Assembly (NCBI RefSeq): GCF_028623165.1
Contig: NZ_CP117768.1
Coordinates: 5,274,001-5,338,000, forward strand
Direction: 5' to 3'
Length of the DNA stretch: 64,000 nucleotides
Source of the DNA: Nostoc sp. UHCC 0926
GTDB lineage: Bacteria > Cyanobacteriota > Cyanobacteriia > Cyanobacteriales > Nostocaceae
The notes beneath the pieces are model-generated. The model made no database searches and was not told where the DNA came from. It was given only the letters and a program-made list of their open reading frames with translations. This document shows positions 18,880-28,277 of this stretch, piece by piece. The first letter of the stretch is position 1. Each line of letters starts with the position of its first letter. The position numbers and the translations under genes are program-made.

Positions 18880-19947
18880 TCATAGCCAAGCTCGGTCGTA
18901 TTGAACAGGCCAGAGTTTATCGTGTCCTAACTGTTTGGCTGCCAGATGTGGCCAGTAAGGATTGCGGAGTAGTTCACGTCCTAACAGCACTATATCAGCT
19001 ACTTCTGTGCGAATAATCTCGTCAGCTTGCTCAGAGGATGTAATTAAGCCTACGGCTCCTGTATGGATATTGGCTTCGCGGCGGATGCGTTCGGCAAACT
19101 CAGTCTGATAACCAGGTTTAATTGGTATATTGATGCCCGGTATAATACCGCCCGATGAAGTATCGATGAGATCAACTCCTAGAGACTTAAGTTTGTCACT
19201 TAAAGCGATACTTTGCTCGATGTCCCAACCCTTATCTACCCAATCGGTGGCAGAAAGACGTACCCACAGTGGATATGTCTCAGGCCAAACCTCTCGGACT
19301 GCTTGAACAACTTCTCTAAGCAGACGAGTCCGGTTTTCAAAGCTGCCACCATAATCATCTTGCCGTTGGTTAGAAAGAGGTGAGAGAAACTGGTGCAGTA
19401 GATAACCGTGGGCAGCATGGATTTCAACTATCTTGAAACCAGCTTCCAGAGAACGTTTAGTAGCTTCGACAAAGGCTTCAATAACTTCCTGAATTCCCTG
19501 AAGACTTAGGGCTTCTGGAACTGGGCTATCTTTGCTAAAGGCGATCGCACTACTCGAAACCAAGGGACGCCAACCTTCCTGAGATTCATCTAGCGCTTTT
19601 CCTCCCTTACTGGGTTTAGCAGTGCTGGCTTTTCTACCTGCATGAGCAAGTTGAATACCTGCAACAGCTCCAAAGTTATGAATCAATGCCACAGTTTTGG
19701 CTAAAGTTTCAATGTGTGCATCTGACCAGATTCCCAAATCTTGGGGGCTAATGCGTCCGCCAGCTTCTACAGCTGCTGCTTCTGTTATCACTATACCTGC
19801 ACCGCCAACTGCGCGAGAAGCTAGATGAATAACGTGCCAATCATTAGCATATCCATTTGTACTGGAATATTGACACATCGGTGAAACAGCGATGCGGTTG
19901 CGAAAGGTAACTTCACGAATCTTGAATGGTTCAAACAGGTGTGCCAT
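18880..19947 (-). CDS. Old yellow enzyme, YqjM/NamA-like ene-reductase
   Basis: A 355-residue FMN-dependent (alpha/beta)8 enzyme. The N-terminus NRIAVSPMCQYSSTNGYAND holds the Cys that tunes FMN in class III enzymes. The active-site His pair is in VEIHAAHGYLLHQFLSP; the phosphate-binding end is GLITSSEQADEI and DIVLLGRELLRNPYWP. It reduces activated C=C bonds with NADPH. It lies just downstream of an MFS gene on the same strand (71-base gap), perhaps co-transcribed as a detoxification unit. Confidence 0.95.
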   Translation of the reverse strand: MAHLFEPFKIREVTFRNRIAVSPMCQYSSTNGYANDWHVIHLASRAVGGAGIVITEAAAVEAGGRISPQDLGIWSDAHIETLAKTVALIHNFGAVAGIQLAHAGRKASTAKPSKGGKALDESQEGWRPLVSSSAIAFSKDSPVPEALSLQGIQEVIEAFVEATKRSLEAGFKIVEIHAAHGYLLHQFLSPLSNQRQDDYGGSFENRTRLLREVVQAVREVWPETYPLWVRLSATDWVDKGWDIEQSIALSDKLKSLGVDLIDTSSGGIIPGINIPIKPGYQTEFAERIRREANIHTGAVGLITSSEQADEIIRTEVADIVLLGRELLRNPYWPHLAAKQLGHDKLWPVQYDRAWL

Positions 19948-20018
19948 TAATATTGATTCCTTCTCTTGTTAGGTGAAAGAAATTGGGGACGAATTTGCAG
20001 CATGAACTCGAATTTGCA

Positions 20019-21230
20019 TTAAACAGCTGGAGATTTTCTGTTACGTACACTGAAATGAGCGATAAACGCCACAGCCAACAAAAAGAATCCCAAGGCACAA
20101 ACGCCGTTCCATTGCCACAATCCCCAGGTATAAGTACCGAGAAAAGAGCCGAGTGCGCCGCCAGTGTAGTTAGTGACCATGTACACCGTATTCAAACGGC
20201 TCTCAGCATTTGGAACTAAGTTGTAGACGCGGATTTGGTTTGAAACGTAACCAGTGTGCATTCCCAAGTCAAGAATAAGCATCCCTAATATAAGACCCAT
20301 CAAATGAGTTCCACCAGCTATCCAAAGGATGACAAAAGCTGATAGAGAAAGAACAACAGCTATTCCAACTAAAATTCTGGGGCCTCGCTTATCTGCTACC
20401 CGTCCAACAATGGGGGTGGTAAAGACGCCAATTAAGCCAACTAAGCCAAATAGACCTGCAACTCGACTGTCGTAATTATACGCGGGAGATTCTAGCAGAA
20501 AAACTAGAGTCACCCACGTAGCATTAAAGGCTGCAAATACTAGTGCAACGTTCAGCGCCGCTTCACGTAATACAGGCTGCTCACGAACGAGTTGTACAAG
20601 ACTCTGCATCAGTTGCTGATACGACAGTGGAGACGAAGGCTTACTCTGAGGTATCCGCCCTTGGATGACCAAAGCTAAGACAAGCATCACACCTGCCGAG
20701 ATGCCATATACGGCTCGCCAACCGAGATATTCCCCAATTATCCCACTGACTGAACGGGCAAGGAGGACGCTGAGGATCATACCACTGAGTAGCGTTCCGA
20801 TCGCTTTACCTCGCTCTGAGGGGTGTGTCAGATGGGCGACGAGTGGAATAACTAGATGTGCCACTATGCTACAGAAACCAACTACGAAACTCGACACAGA
20901 TAACCAAACGAGATTGGGAACTGTAGCCTCCACCACCAAGGCACAGGCCAGCAAAACTAGCATAGTGACAATTAACCAGCGGCGTTCCATCATGTCGCCC
21001 AAAGGAACTAATAACAGTAGCCCCACTGCATAGCCAGTTTGGGTGAGAGTGGGAATAAATCCCACCTGCTGGACAGAGATATTCAAGCTACGTCCCATAT
21101 CAGCCAGTAGTGGCTGATTATAGTAGACATTAGCCACTGCTAAACCACAAGCGATCGCTAAAGTTAAAACGGTACTTCGCTGCGTCAGCGAATTGCTACC
21201 AGTGGTAACAGCGTGCTCTTTAGAACTCAT
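20019..21230 (-). CDS. MFS transporter (YnfM/AraJ-like)
   Basis: A 403-residue protein with about 12 hydrophobic helices. The N-terminal segment LAIACGLAVANVYYNQPLLADMG with later GLLLLVPLGDMMERRWLI (the loop 2-3 A-motif variant) is typical of small DHA1 drug/sugar exporters. No specificity can be read. It sits between a small hypothetical gene upstream and the ene-reductase downstream, all leftward. Confidence 0.9.
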   Translation of the reverse strand: MSSKEHAVTTGSNSLTQRSTVLTLAIACGLAVANVYYNQPLLADMGRSLNISVQQVGFIPTLTQTGYAVGLLLLVPLGDMMERRWLIVTMLVLLACALVVEATVPNLVWLSVSSFVVGFCSIVAHLVIPLVAHLTHPSERGKAIGTLLSGMILSVLLARSVSGIIGEYLGWRAVYGISAGVMLVLALVIQGRIPQSKPSSPLSYQQLMQSLVQLVREQPVLREAALNVALVFAAFNATWVTLVFLLESPAYNYDSRVAGLFGLVGLIGVFTTPIVGRVADKRGPRILVGIAVVLSLSAFVILWIAGGTHLMGLILGMLILDLGMHTGYVSNQIRVYNLVPNAESRLNTVYMVTNYTGGALGSFLGTYTWGLWQWNGVCALGFFLLAVAFIAHFSVRNRKSPAV

Positions 21231-21259
21231 TAAGATGCACCAAAATATTGAATAGTAGC

Positions 21260-21544
21260 TTAAATACTTGTTGAATGACTAGAGTCCTGATCAGGACTTG
21301 GATGAATAGGCTGATCATCAGGCTTTTGGCTCTGCAATTCCCAGATATCGTCTTTTCCTAGTTCTTGATCCACTAATAACTGTAGATGATCTGGTAATTT
21401 AGTTGTTTGCCAAATTGACCAAATTTCTCCACAACATAATTCATTTTCAATTTTTCCGAAATACATGGCTTTATTCTCCAAGTAATGTGACAATTTAAGT
21501 TTAGTAACTGGTAATTTAGGAAAGATGAAGTATAAAATTTTCAT
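21260..21544 (-). CDS. Hypothetical small protein
   Basis: Starting at MKILYFIFPKLPVTKLKL, this 94-residue frame has a soluble N-terminal part with an ELCCGEIWSIWQTTKLP segment and a hydrophilic Pro/Asp/Ser tail. It has no signal peptide or known motif. It lies 20 bases beyond the stop of the broken metQ and about 30 bases before the MFS gene, so it could belong to the old transporter transcript. Not recognised. Confidence 0.45.
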   Translation of the reverse strand: MKILYFIFPKLPVTKLKLSHYLENKAMYFGKIENELCCGEIWSIWQTTKLPDHLQLLVDQELGKDDIWELQSQKPDDQPIHPSPDQDSSHSTSI

Positions 21545-21564
21545 CTTTGATTCTTTCACCATCT

Positions 21565-22191
21565 TTAAAATACAGGTACTATTCGCCCCTGATACTGCTT
21601 GTTAATAAAATCTCTAACTTGTGGATCGTTAAGAAGTTTGTTTAGCTTATGAATTTTTGGCTCATTTTCTCGACCCTGTAATGTGACAAATGCCAGGGCA
21701 TACTTTTTATCTTTAGCTGTCTCCTGTCCCATAAATTGCGGTGTTATTCCTGCTAGAGCAACAATTTGAGCCGAGGAAACAATGAAGTCTACATCATTAA
21801 TAGCTCGAACTACTTGGACTCCTTCTACTTCCTTGATTCGCAAGTTTTTAGGATTCTCGGCTATATCTCTTTGAGTTACAAATTCTTTGGTATTTTCCTT
21901 AAGTTTTATTAAGCCATTACTTGCCAGTAACCTCAGTCCTCGGTCATTATTTATTACATCATTGGCAATTGTGACAGTGGCATTTTGAGGAACCTCATTC
22001 ACTTTGAGGCTTTTTGAGGAAAAACCGAGTGTGCTTAAAGAAACTAGATTTAATGGGACTAAATTGATTTCGAGTTCCTTGACAGCATTATTCATGAAAG
22101 GTCGATGTTGAAAAAAATTGGCATCGATTACTTTGTCTCTTAAAGCTATGAGGAAAAATCGGCGGTTAATTTTTTGATGTTGTATATTCAT
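21565..22191 (-). pseudogene. metQ: MetQ/NlpA methionine-binding protein with internal deletion
   Basis: The C-terminal two thirds are good NlpA family: DANFFQHRPFMNNAVKELEI, ATVTIANDVINNDRGLRLLA, then IVSSAQIVALAGITPQ and the end RDFINKQYQGRIVPVF. The N-terminus is a signal-like NRRFFLIAL joined directly to RDKVIDANFF. The lipobox Cys and the first beta-alpha region (roughly 60-75 residues) are missing. The frame stays open, but without a lipid anchor and half of lobe 1 it is unlikely to bind or export. The metI and metN fragments upstream support decay. Confidence 0.8.
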
Positions 22192-22285
22192 TAGCAATAT
22201 TCTTGGTTAAACTTAAACGAACTGCAAAAGACGCAAAGAGAAAAGAGAAGATTTAAGAGTTTACGAATCCTGGCAAAATGGCGAT

Positions 22286-22483
22286 TTATCGTTTTCGCAT
22301 TCGCTGCGCTAGCAAATCGCCTAAAAACTGTACTATCTGCACTTGGGCAATCAGAACCACAATGGTGGAAATCATCACACCAACATCGAATCGTTGGTAG
22401 CCGTATTGAATTGCTAAATTACCTAAGCCTTCGCCACCAACGGCCCCAGCCATTGCTGAAGAGTTCAGCTGTACCACTGTCAC
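22286..22483 (-). pseudogene. metI: MetI permease C-terminal fragment
   Basis: About 60 residues remain of a methionine ABC permease: SAMAGAVGGEGLGNLAIQYG, then YQRFDVGVMISTIVVLIAQV and LGDLLAQRM. This corresponds to the last two membrane segments and the EAA-loop-proximal region of MetI. Roughly 150 N-terminal residues are gone. It is oriented with, and lies between, metQ and metN remnants, as in a metNIQ operon. Confidence 0.8.
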
Positions 22484-23110
22484 CTGCTATTGGACCATTT
22501 AATTGCATATTACGGTAAATTTATAGGTTTAACGTAGTATTGACTATAAGATTTGCATAGATGAAGGTAAAAAACAAGGGTAGAGGCATACAGTTCCAAG
22601 CCTCTACAGCCAATTTATGTGGGAGAACGGGTTGCCAGCCTGGGACAACGGGCTATCGGGATAATCTGCTGCAATACGCTTGGGTTAAGGTTAAAACTCT
22701 TTATCAAAGTCAATTTTTTTAACGTAGACGCAAAGCGGTGAAGCAGCGCGATCTTCTCCCTTTGGGAGAAGATCGCGCCTGCCGTAGGATGCCTGAAGGG
22801 CTGTAGGGGGTTTCCCCCATGAGCTACTGCACCAAGCCGAAGGGCTTGCCGCAGGCTACCGCAGAGGCAAGGCAGTGCGTTGGGCGGGTTCCCCGACTTG
22901 AAGCAACTGCCGCGCTGAGAACATAGAGAGAAGGAAAAAATGCTTAACTGAACTGTATTGTAATCTGTTGGATTAGTGATCGCAGCACCTGTTTTAAGAA
23001 AAGTAGTGTCAATTGCAGTCATAGTTTGGTCTAATCTTTGATTTAAATTTGGTAATTGACTCTTTCCATCAACAAATAATTACAAATTACGAATTACGAA
23101 TTACAGATTG
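22484..23110. other. Repeat-filled gap inside the decayed met operon
   Basis: No intact gene. About 22735-22925 is dispersed-repeat sequence, with an inverted pair around TCTTCTCCCTTTGGGAGAAGA and the string GCCTGCCGTAGGATGCC that recurs at 35607 and 59736. The minus strand near 22930-23040 holds a short coding-looking piece (QTMTAIDTTFLKTGAAITNP) I cannot assign; it may be another gene fragment. Confidence 0.5.
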
Positions 23111-23364
23111 TTAATGCACTTCCACTTCAAACTCTGATTCGTGTAAATATTTCAAGGCTCGAGTCACTTTGCTGCCTCTAGTTCGATGTGAAACTGACTA
23201 ATGCGGCGATCGCCTACGGTTTCGACGCTACCGCTGAGGATCTTAATATCAACATCAAAACGACCTGCTAAAGTGGTGAAAATCGGCTGACTTGCTTGTT
23301 CTCCGGCAAAGGCGATCGTTGCTAGCACTACGCCAAGACGTGCTATAGCTTTTATTAATGCCAT
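23111..23364 (-). pseudogene. metN: MetN NIL-domain fragment, frameshifted
   Basis: Only the ligand-sensing NIL domain of the methionine ATPase remains: RFDVDIKILSGSVETVGDRR then ISQFHIELEAAK. The frame stops there. The expected last strand (ALKYLHESEFEVEVH) follows in the next frame and stops at 23111. The ATPase domain (about 270 residues) is absent; upstream DNA belongs to a divergent DUF72 gene. Together with the metI and metQ pieces it shows a once complete metNIQ operon. Confidence 0.75.
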
Positions 23365-23379
23365 TCACTTTTAGACACT

Positions 23380-24237
23380 GTGAACTTTTTTATCGGTTGT
23401 GCTGTTTGGGCATATAAAGGTTGGGTGGGCGAACTCTATCCCCAAGGCACTCGCACTGCCGATTTTCTCCATCTCTACAGTCGTCGCTTCACGACTGTAG
23501 AAGGTAACACCACCTTTTATGCGATGCCTAACCAAGAAACTGTAACCCGTTGGGCTGCCGAAACACCAACAGGTTTTGAATTTTGTCTGAAATTACCGCG
23601 AGATATTACCCATCAAGGGTTGCTACAACCTTATATTCCGGCTGCTTTAAAATTTCTGGAAGGAATGCGCCCTTTAGAGAAGCGTCTTGGCCCAATGTTT
23701 GCCCAGTTACCACCCAGTTATGCACCTGCATTGCTTGACGATTTGACCAACTTTCTGGAAGCTTGGCCGCGTACAGAAGCACCCCTAGCGCTGGAAGTTC
23801 GGCATCGCGACTGGTTTAGGGAACCCCATGCTAGTAATTTAACAGTGCTTTTAGAAAAGCTAGGTGTGGGACGGGTACTCTTAGACTCACGCCCCATCTA
23901 CACTGGAGATGATGACCCCCAGTTACAATCGGAACGGCGTAAACCTAAATTACCCTTGCAATTGAGTGTGACAGCACCTTTTACTCTGATTCGGTTTATT
24001 TCTCATCCAAATTTATCAGTGAATCAGCCGTTTATGGAAGAGTGGGTAAGGCAGATTCAGCAATGGTTGCAGACGGGAGTGCGAATTTATTTCTTTGTCC
24101 ATTGTCCAATAGAAGCGCGATCGCCTAGCATAGCCCGTCACTTCCAACAGCTATTAGAACAGAGTGATACACCAGTTCCACCCCTACCTTGGAATAATCT
24201 TGAGCATCCCCCCAATCAGCTGAGTTTATGGTCTTGA
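23380..24237 (+). CDS. DUF72 (YecE-like) protein
   Basis: The 285-residue protein starts at GTG (MNFFIGCAVWAYKGWVGELY). Hallmarks of the TIM-barrel DUF72 family are FTTVEGNTTFYAMP, FEFCLKLPRDITH, LALEVRHRDWF and the C-terminal VRIYFFVHCP. Biochemical function is unknown; members often sit near nucleic acid or Fe-S genes. It is divergent from the dead metN fragment. Confidence 0.9.
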   Translation: MNFFIGCAVWAYKGWVGELYPQGTRTADFLHLYSRRFTTVEGNTTFYAMPNQETVTRWAAETPTGFEFCLKLPRDITHQGLLQPYIPAALKFLEGMRPLEKRLGPMFAQLPPSYAPALLDDLTNFLEAWPRTEAPLALEVRHRDWFREPHASNLTVLLEKLGVGRVLLDSRPIYTGDDDPQLQSERRKPKLPLQLSVTAPFTLIRFISHPNLSVNQPFMEEWVRQIQQWLQTGVRIYFFVHCPIEARSPSIARHFQQLLEQSDTPVPPLPWNNLEHPPNQLSLWS

Positions 24238-24544
24238 AAGGTAGGGCGCAAGGGACAGAGGGAGTAGGGGAGTAGTCCTACAGAATGAAATTACTAATTT
24301 TTTAACTTTTATAAGATATCTAATGTTTAGTAATTAAAAAAAGAGCGATAATTAGTGTTGCGATGCTTTTCTGTTAAAGCTTCATATTGCTTTCTCCTTG
24401 ACAAAAGGGGTAATAGCCCTATTTTTTAAATGGCGATGAGGGTTTAAGTGATGCATGAATATATCTAACAGAAAAGCATTGATTTTTAATATGTATGTGA
24501 TTTTAGCGAATTTTTTAAGAGCAGTTACATCAAAGGAGGTTGAG

Positions 24545-24985
24545 ATGAGTCGTCTTCTTTATGAAAGTTCAGTCTCATACAAAGGATATCTCATCATTCC
24601 ATTTGTTTTTGGGCAAGCTGATAATTACGATATTTATTCGTATAAATTGCTATCTGAGATTGGGCATAGAAGCCAATTTCATAAAGCAGAAAACCCAGCC
24701 GGAATCTATGGAAGTGGCGTTAGTAATATCGTTGATATTGCTAAAAAACATATAGATAAAAATTCCGAGTTTGTTCATCGGGGGGATAGTTTTAAGTCTC
24801 GCTATATTTATCGGAACAATTTGATTATCATCTTCCAAGAAGGAGACAAATGTTTTTATGACCATTATCCACCAGAGTTATTAAATAATATTGCAGCTCC
24901 CAAATTATTCAAATCCGAATATGAATGTCTGAGTTGGATTAAGCAAGGGCTTAATGGGCGACATGTGCGGCAAAGAACTATTTGA
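24545..24985 (+). CDS. Hypothetical soluble protein
   Basis: The start at 24545 (MSRLLYESSVSYKGYLIIPF) is fixed by a near-perfect AAAGGAGG at 24531-24538. An in-frame ATG 90 bases upstream is unlikely. The 146-residue product is alpha/beta in look, with a repeated Tyr/Phe-rich pattern (YRNNLIIIFQEGDKCFYDHY) and no signal peptide. It stands alone with over 300 empty bases upstream. Not recognised; the strong ribosome site argues it is expressed. Confidence 0.75.
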   Translation: MSRLLYESSVSYKGYLIIPFVFGQADNYDIYSYKLLSEIGHRSQFHKAENPAGIYGSGVSNIVDIAKKHIDKNSEFVHRGDSFKSRYIYRNNLIIIFQEGDKCFYDHYPPELLNNIAAPKLFKSEYECLSWIKQGLNGRHVRQRTI

Positions 24986-25130
24986 ATAACCCAGAAGTTA
25001 AGAGTTAGGAGTAAAACAAACTTACAGCAGTTTTCATTTAATTGAACCACATTTCTTGTAAAGACACAGCATTGCTCAGTAATATCAACTTAACCTGAAA
25101 GTTAGTGAGCAAGAATGCTTTGAGACATTA

Positions 25131-25244
25131 CCTCGTTTACCTCGTTCCCAGTTTCCGCCTGGGAACGCCTATTTTGGGGCTGCCGCCTCCCTGACTTGCG
25201 GCACCGCAATGAGGAGCATTTCCAGCCTCTGGCTGGAAACGAGG
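25131..25244. repeat. Foldback repeat (CTCGTT family), copy 2
   Basis: It begins CCTCGTTTACCTCGTTCCC and ends GGCTGGAAACGAGG, with internal hairpins (TTCCCAGTTTCCGCCTGGGAA; TTTCCAGCCTCTGGCTGGAAA) and a GGGGCTGCCGCCTCC core. It is the same family as 4567-4679 and 30136-30247. Confidence 0.75.
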
Positions 25245-26700
25245 TTTTATAGGGATTTTAGTTTAAGTTGACACGCATGAGCATTGGTGTGTCCCTATCA
25301 ACGTATTTATATGATTATTAAAGTGAAACGGTGTCATCTCTGTCCGGTGAAAGTTTTATGATTAAAACCTTAGGGGGCAGGGGGAGTTTTGAATTATAGG
25401 TAATTAAGCCAATTTGATATTATCGAATGAAATTGTGTGAGTTATTTAATCTACTTTCGTAAGGAAATTTTTGAGTGCAAAAATAAGAAATTTTGTTTTT
25501 ATTGTAAAACATTACTTTTAAATACTTTTCTAAAATACCCAAAAGTATCTAACTGTACATCTTGGCTATGATAAATAATTTCACTAACTGGCAACCTGTG
25601 AGCGCATAACTTATGACTATTAAAGATCCTAAGGATAATCTTATGGTGAGTAGATAAATAATTTGAGATTCGACAAATAAATTAGTGAGATGTATGTTAT
25701 GGTTTTTATAGGAATCAAAAAAGTGAAAACACAAAAAGACTTCAAGACAAGTTTGAGGCAAGCTCAAGAAGGTTTTTTTGCTCTGGTAAGTCCACTTCAA
25801 TTCGCTACATCTTTTTGCCACAAAAATCTAAAACTAGATTGAGTAGGATAGTAGCCTTTGTAACAACTTGAAGTCAATCGAAATTTATCTGGGTATGAGC
25901 CAATAAGAGTTGGCTAACCTAGCTAGAGCATTACCCGCTAAAGGCAATTACTCTTGGAGTCTGGGAAGAAAGACTCTTAGTACAGCCTGACAAATCCATA
26001 AAAATACAGAATATTTACGAACTTAATCTTGCGGTAACAAACATTTTCAACCGCGAACTAAGTTGAAGCAGTTGCTGACTTTTAGAAGGAAAACTTCAAG
26101 CAGAATGGTGTTGTTCCAGAATTTTCAGGAATTTAACCATACTGTCAAAAGTCACCAAGATATTATCTAAGCCAGAGTATTAGGGGTTGCCTGTGCAGGC
26201 TTTATAGTACTGCACCTGTAGCTACCACTTTTAGGCTGGAATTTATCCTGCTGCATCAATCACGAAACGAGAAGCACAATAGAAATTCTTAGCGACTTGA
26301 CATCAGCAAAATTAGAGAAGTTGTAGCGACCATTTAAGAGTGGATTGCAATTTGGTTGGTTGTGTGGTTCAGAGAACAAATCTGCGTTCATTTGAATTCC
26401 TGCTGCAACCACTCTTGAGGCTTGAGCAACCATTTGGAATTCTGTTACAACAACTGAACAATCCTGAAGTCAAAGTTTTAAAGGTTTCGTTATTACGAGA
26501 TAGAGATTTCTCTATCCCTTAAGGCATCGCTTCGTGGGTAAATATATTCTGATTTTAACTGTTTTTGTCAGGATGCGATGTGTAGCGACAAGTCGCTATA
26601 CGTCTACGCCAACAGGCTCTACTTCCCAACACCACCAGGGGTGAATATCTCAAATCAAGCTTCCGACCCATCAGCTAAATCATTTTAGGAAAACACAACC
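25245..26700. other. Long gene-poor region upstream of nifH
   Basis: Almost 1.5 kb with only short frames of poor composition. It contains scattered fragments of repeats, for example TAGCGACAAGTCGCTA at 26583-26598. A 60-codon frame at 26340-26522 (FEFLLQPLLRLEQPFG) may be a gene remnant but I cannot assign it. The nifH promoter should lie in the right part; I see no perfect GTA-N8-TAC NtcA site. Confidence 0.5.
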
Positions 26701-27591
26701 ATGACTGAAGAAAAGATTAGACAAATAGCTTTCTATGGTAAAGGCGGTATTGGTAAATCTACCACCTCTCAAAATACCCTAGCAGCAATGGCTGAAGTGG
26801 GTAAACGCATTCTTATTGTCGGTTGCGACCCTAAAGCTGACTCTACCCGTTTGATGCTACATAGCAAGGCTCAAACAACCGTTCTTCACCTCGCTGCTGA
26901 ACGTGGTGCAGTAGAAGATATAGAACTCCATGAAGTGATGCTCAAGGGTTTCCGTGACGTTCTTTGCGTAGAGTCTGGTGGTCCAGAACCCGGTGTAGGT
27001 TGTGCAGGTCGTGGTATCATCACCGCCATCAACTTCTTGGAAGAAAACGGTGCTTACCAAAACCTAGACTTTATTTCTTACGACGTATTAGGTGACGTTG
27101 TGTGCGGTGGTTTTGCTATGCCTATTCGTGAAGGTAAAGCACAAGAAATCTACATCGTTACCTCTGGTGAAATGATGGCGATGTATGCAGCCAATAACAT
27201 CGCTCGTGGTGTTCTCAAATATGCTCACACTGGTGGCGTGCGTTTGGGTGGTTTGATTTGTAATAGCCGTAATACTGACCGGGAAATCGACCTAATCGAA
27301 ACCCTGGCAAAACGGTTGAACACCCAAATGATTCACTACGTACCTCGTGACAACATTGTGCAACACGCAGAATTGCGCCGCATGACTGTTAACGAGTATG
27401 CACCTGACAGCAACCAAGCTAATGAATATCGGACATTAGGTACAAAGATCATCAACAACAAGAATCTGACTGTCCCCACACCTATCGAGATGGAAGAACT
27501 AGAAGAATTGTTGATTGAATTCGGTATTCTCGAAAGCGACGAAAATGCTGCAATGTTGGTTGGCAAGACTGCTACTGAAGCACCTGTATAA
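26701..27591 (+). CDS. nifH: Nitrogenase iron protein NifH (orphan copy)
   Basis: A full-length 296-residue dinitrogenase reductase. The P-loop is GKGGIGKST (residues 13-21). The Fe4S4 ligands are Cys101 in GVGCAGRG and Cys135 in DVVCGGFAMP, and Arg104 is the ADP-ribosylation-site equivalent. The switch Asp is in CDPKADSTR. An AGGA lies 12 bases before the ATG. As an ATP-dependent electron donor it needs NifDK, but no nifD, nifK, nifB or nifU is within reach on either side. It is therefore a solitary nifH paralogue, as known in several heterocyst formers. A strong terminator follows directly. Confidence 0.97.
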   Translation: MTEEKIRQIAFYGKGGIGKSTTSQNTLAAMAEVGKRILIVGCDPKADSTRLMLHSKAQTTVLHLAAERGAVEDIELHEVMLKGFRDVLCVESGGPEPGVGCAGRGIITAINFLEENGAYQNLDFISYDVLGDVVCGGFAMPIREGKAQEIYIVTSGEMMAMYAANNIARGVLKYAHTGGVRLGGLICNSRNTDREIDLIETLAKRLNTQMIHYVPRDNIVQHAELRRMTVNEYAPDSNQANEYRTLGTKIINNKNLTVPTPIEMEELEELLIEFGILESDENAAMLVGKTATEAPV

Positions 27592-27618
27592 AGTAGTATT
27601 AAGTAAATAATGGACTAG

Positions 27619-27644
27619 GGTGGGCTGCTTGCCCACCTTTTTTT
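27619..27644 (+). terminator. Rho-independent terminator after nifH
   Basis: GGTGGGC, five-base loop, GCCCACC, then seven T residues, starting 28 bases after the nifH stop codon. It confirms nifH is transcribed alone. Confidence 0.9.
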
Positions 27645-27709
27645 GGTTAAAATTTGATTTTATGGCAATAAAATAATAAAGTTATGACAGTATAAAATTG
27701 AGTATTTTT

Positions 27710-27900
27710 GTGAGTTTTGATAACTTATGTAAGATTTTAGCCGAAAAATATCCAACAGATTTTGCGCGTTGATTGCTAATGGTCGAACCGATAAAAATTA
27801 AAGTTTTAAAACTGAATTAAGTATCGAACCAATTCGCGCAGATTATGTTACATTTTTACAAACAGAGAATAGAATTCTGCACATTGAATTTCAAACAACA
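27710..27900 (+). pseudogene. Rpn-family nuclease (PD-(D/E)XK) N-terminal remnant
   Basis: The reading SFDNLCKILAEKYPTDFAR meets a stop, then after a frame change KTELSIEPIRADYVTFLQTE and NRILHIEFQT follow. This is the N-terminal nuclease core of Rpn/DUF4351-type recombination-promoting nucleases, common in cyanobacteria. At least one stop and one frameshift are present, and the homology ends exactly where the first CRISPR repeat begins. Confidence 0.75.
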
Positions 27901-28008
27901 ACTTTAATCCCTAATAGGGATTTTGATGAATTGCAATTTAACTATCAATGCTTCTAAATTATCAGGTTCAGGTTTCAATCCCTAATAGGGGTTTTGATGA
28001 ATTGCGAT
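27901..28008 (-). CRISPR. Minimal CRISPR: two 37-bp repeats, one 34-bp spacer
   Basis: Repeats at 27901-27937 and 27972-28008 share AATCCCTAATAGGG and TTTTGATGAATTGC and differ at five positions. Read on the minus strand the unit ends ATTGAAAC, the usual handle end of cyanobacterial repeats, so the array points leftward, downstream of the cas2 remnant. The spacer is 27938-27971. The copy distal on that strand is degenerate, as expected for a trailer repeat. No other cas genes are in the window. Confidence 0.75.
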
Positions 28009-28277
28009 CGCAGTCGCCTGAAACCCAAGCTATATTTAGTTTTCAAGGTGCAGTTGCGCGATTCAAGAGCAATCATAGACATTAGAGAATTCGTTTGAAA
28101 AGAGTGACAAGAAAGTTTAAACTCTAAAACCCTTTTTTGATAAGCATTTCAGAGATTGCGCGGATAAGGATTAGGCGACTAATTGGTTGAAAGCCTTACT
28201 GGAGTTGGGATAGAAGCACTTTTTTGGGACTGTGGAATTTGTACACCTACCCTTTTGCACATTTGATATACAGGAAC

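Noticed and set aside
22615..23022. 135-codon minus-strand frame in the met region
   Set aside because: Most of it is translated dispersed-repeat DNA; only the first 25 residues look coding and I cannot assign them.
25549..25821. 90-codon minus-strand frame upstream of nifH
   Set aside because: Low-complexity hydrophobic/aromatic composition from AT-rich DNA, with no supporting start site.
26583..26605. NtcA-binding site upstream of nifH
   Set aside because: GTAGCGACAAGTCGCTATAC contains GTA and TAC but with 14 bases between rather than 8; it looks like a dispersed palindrome.
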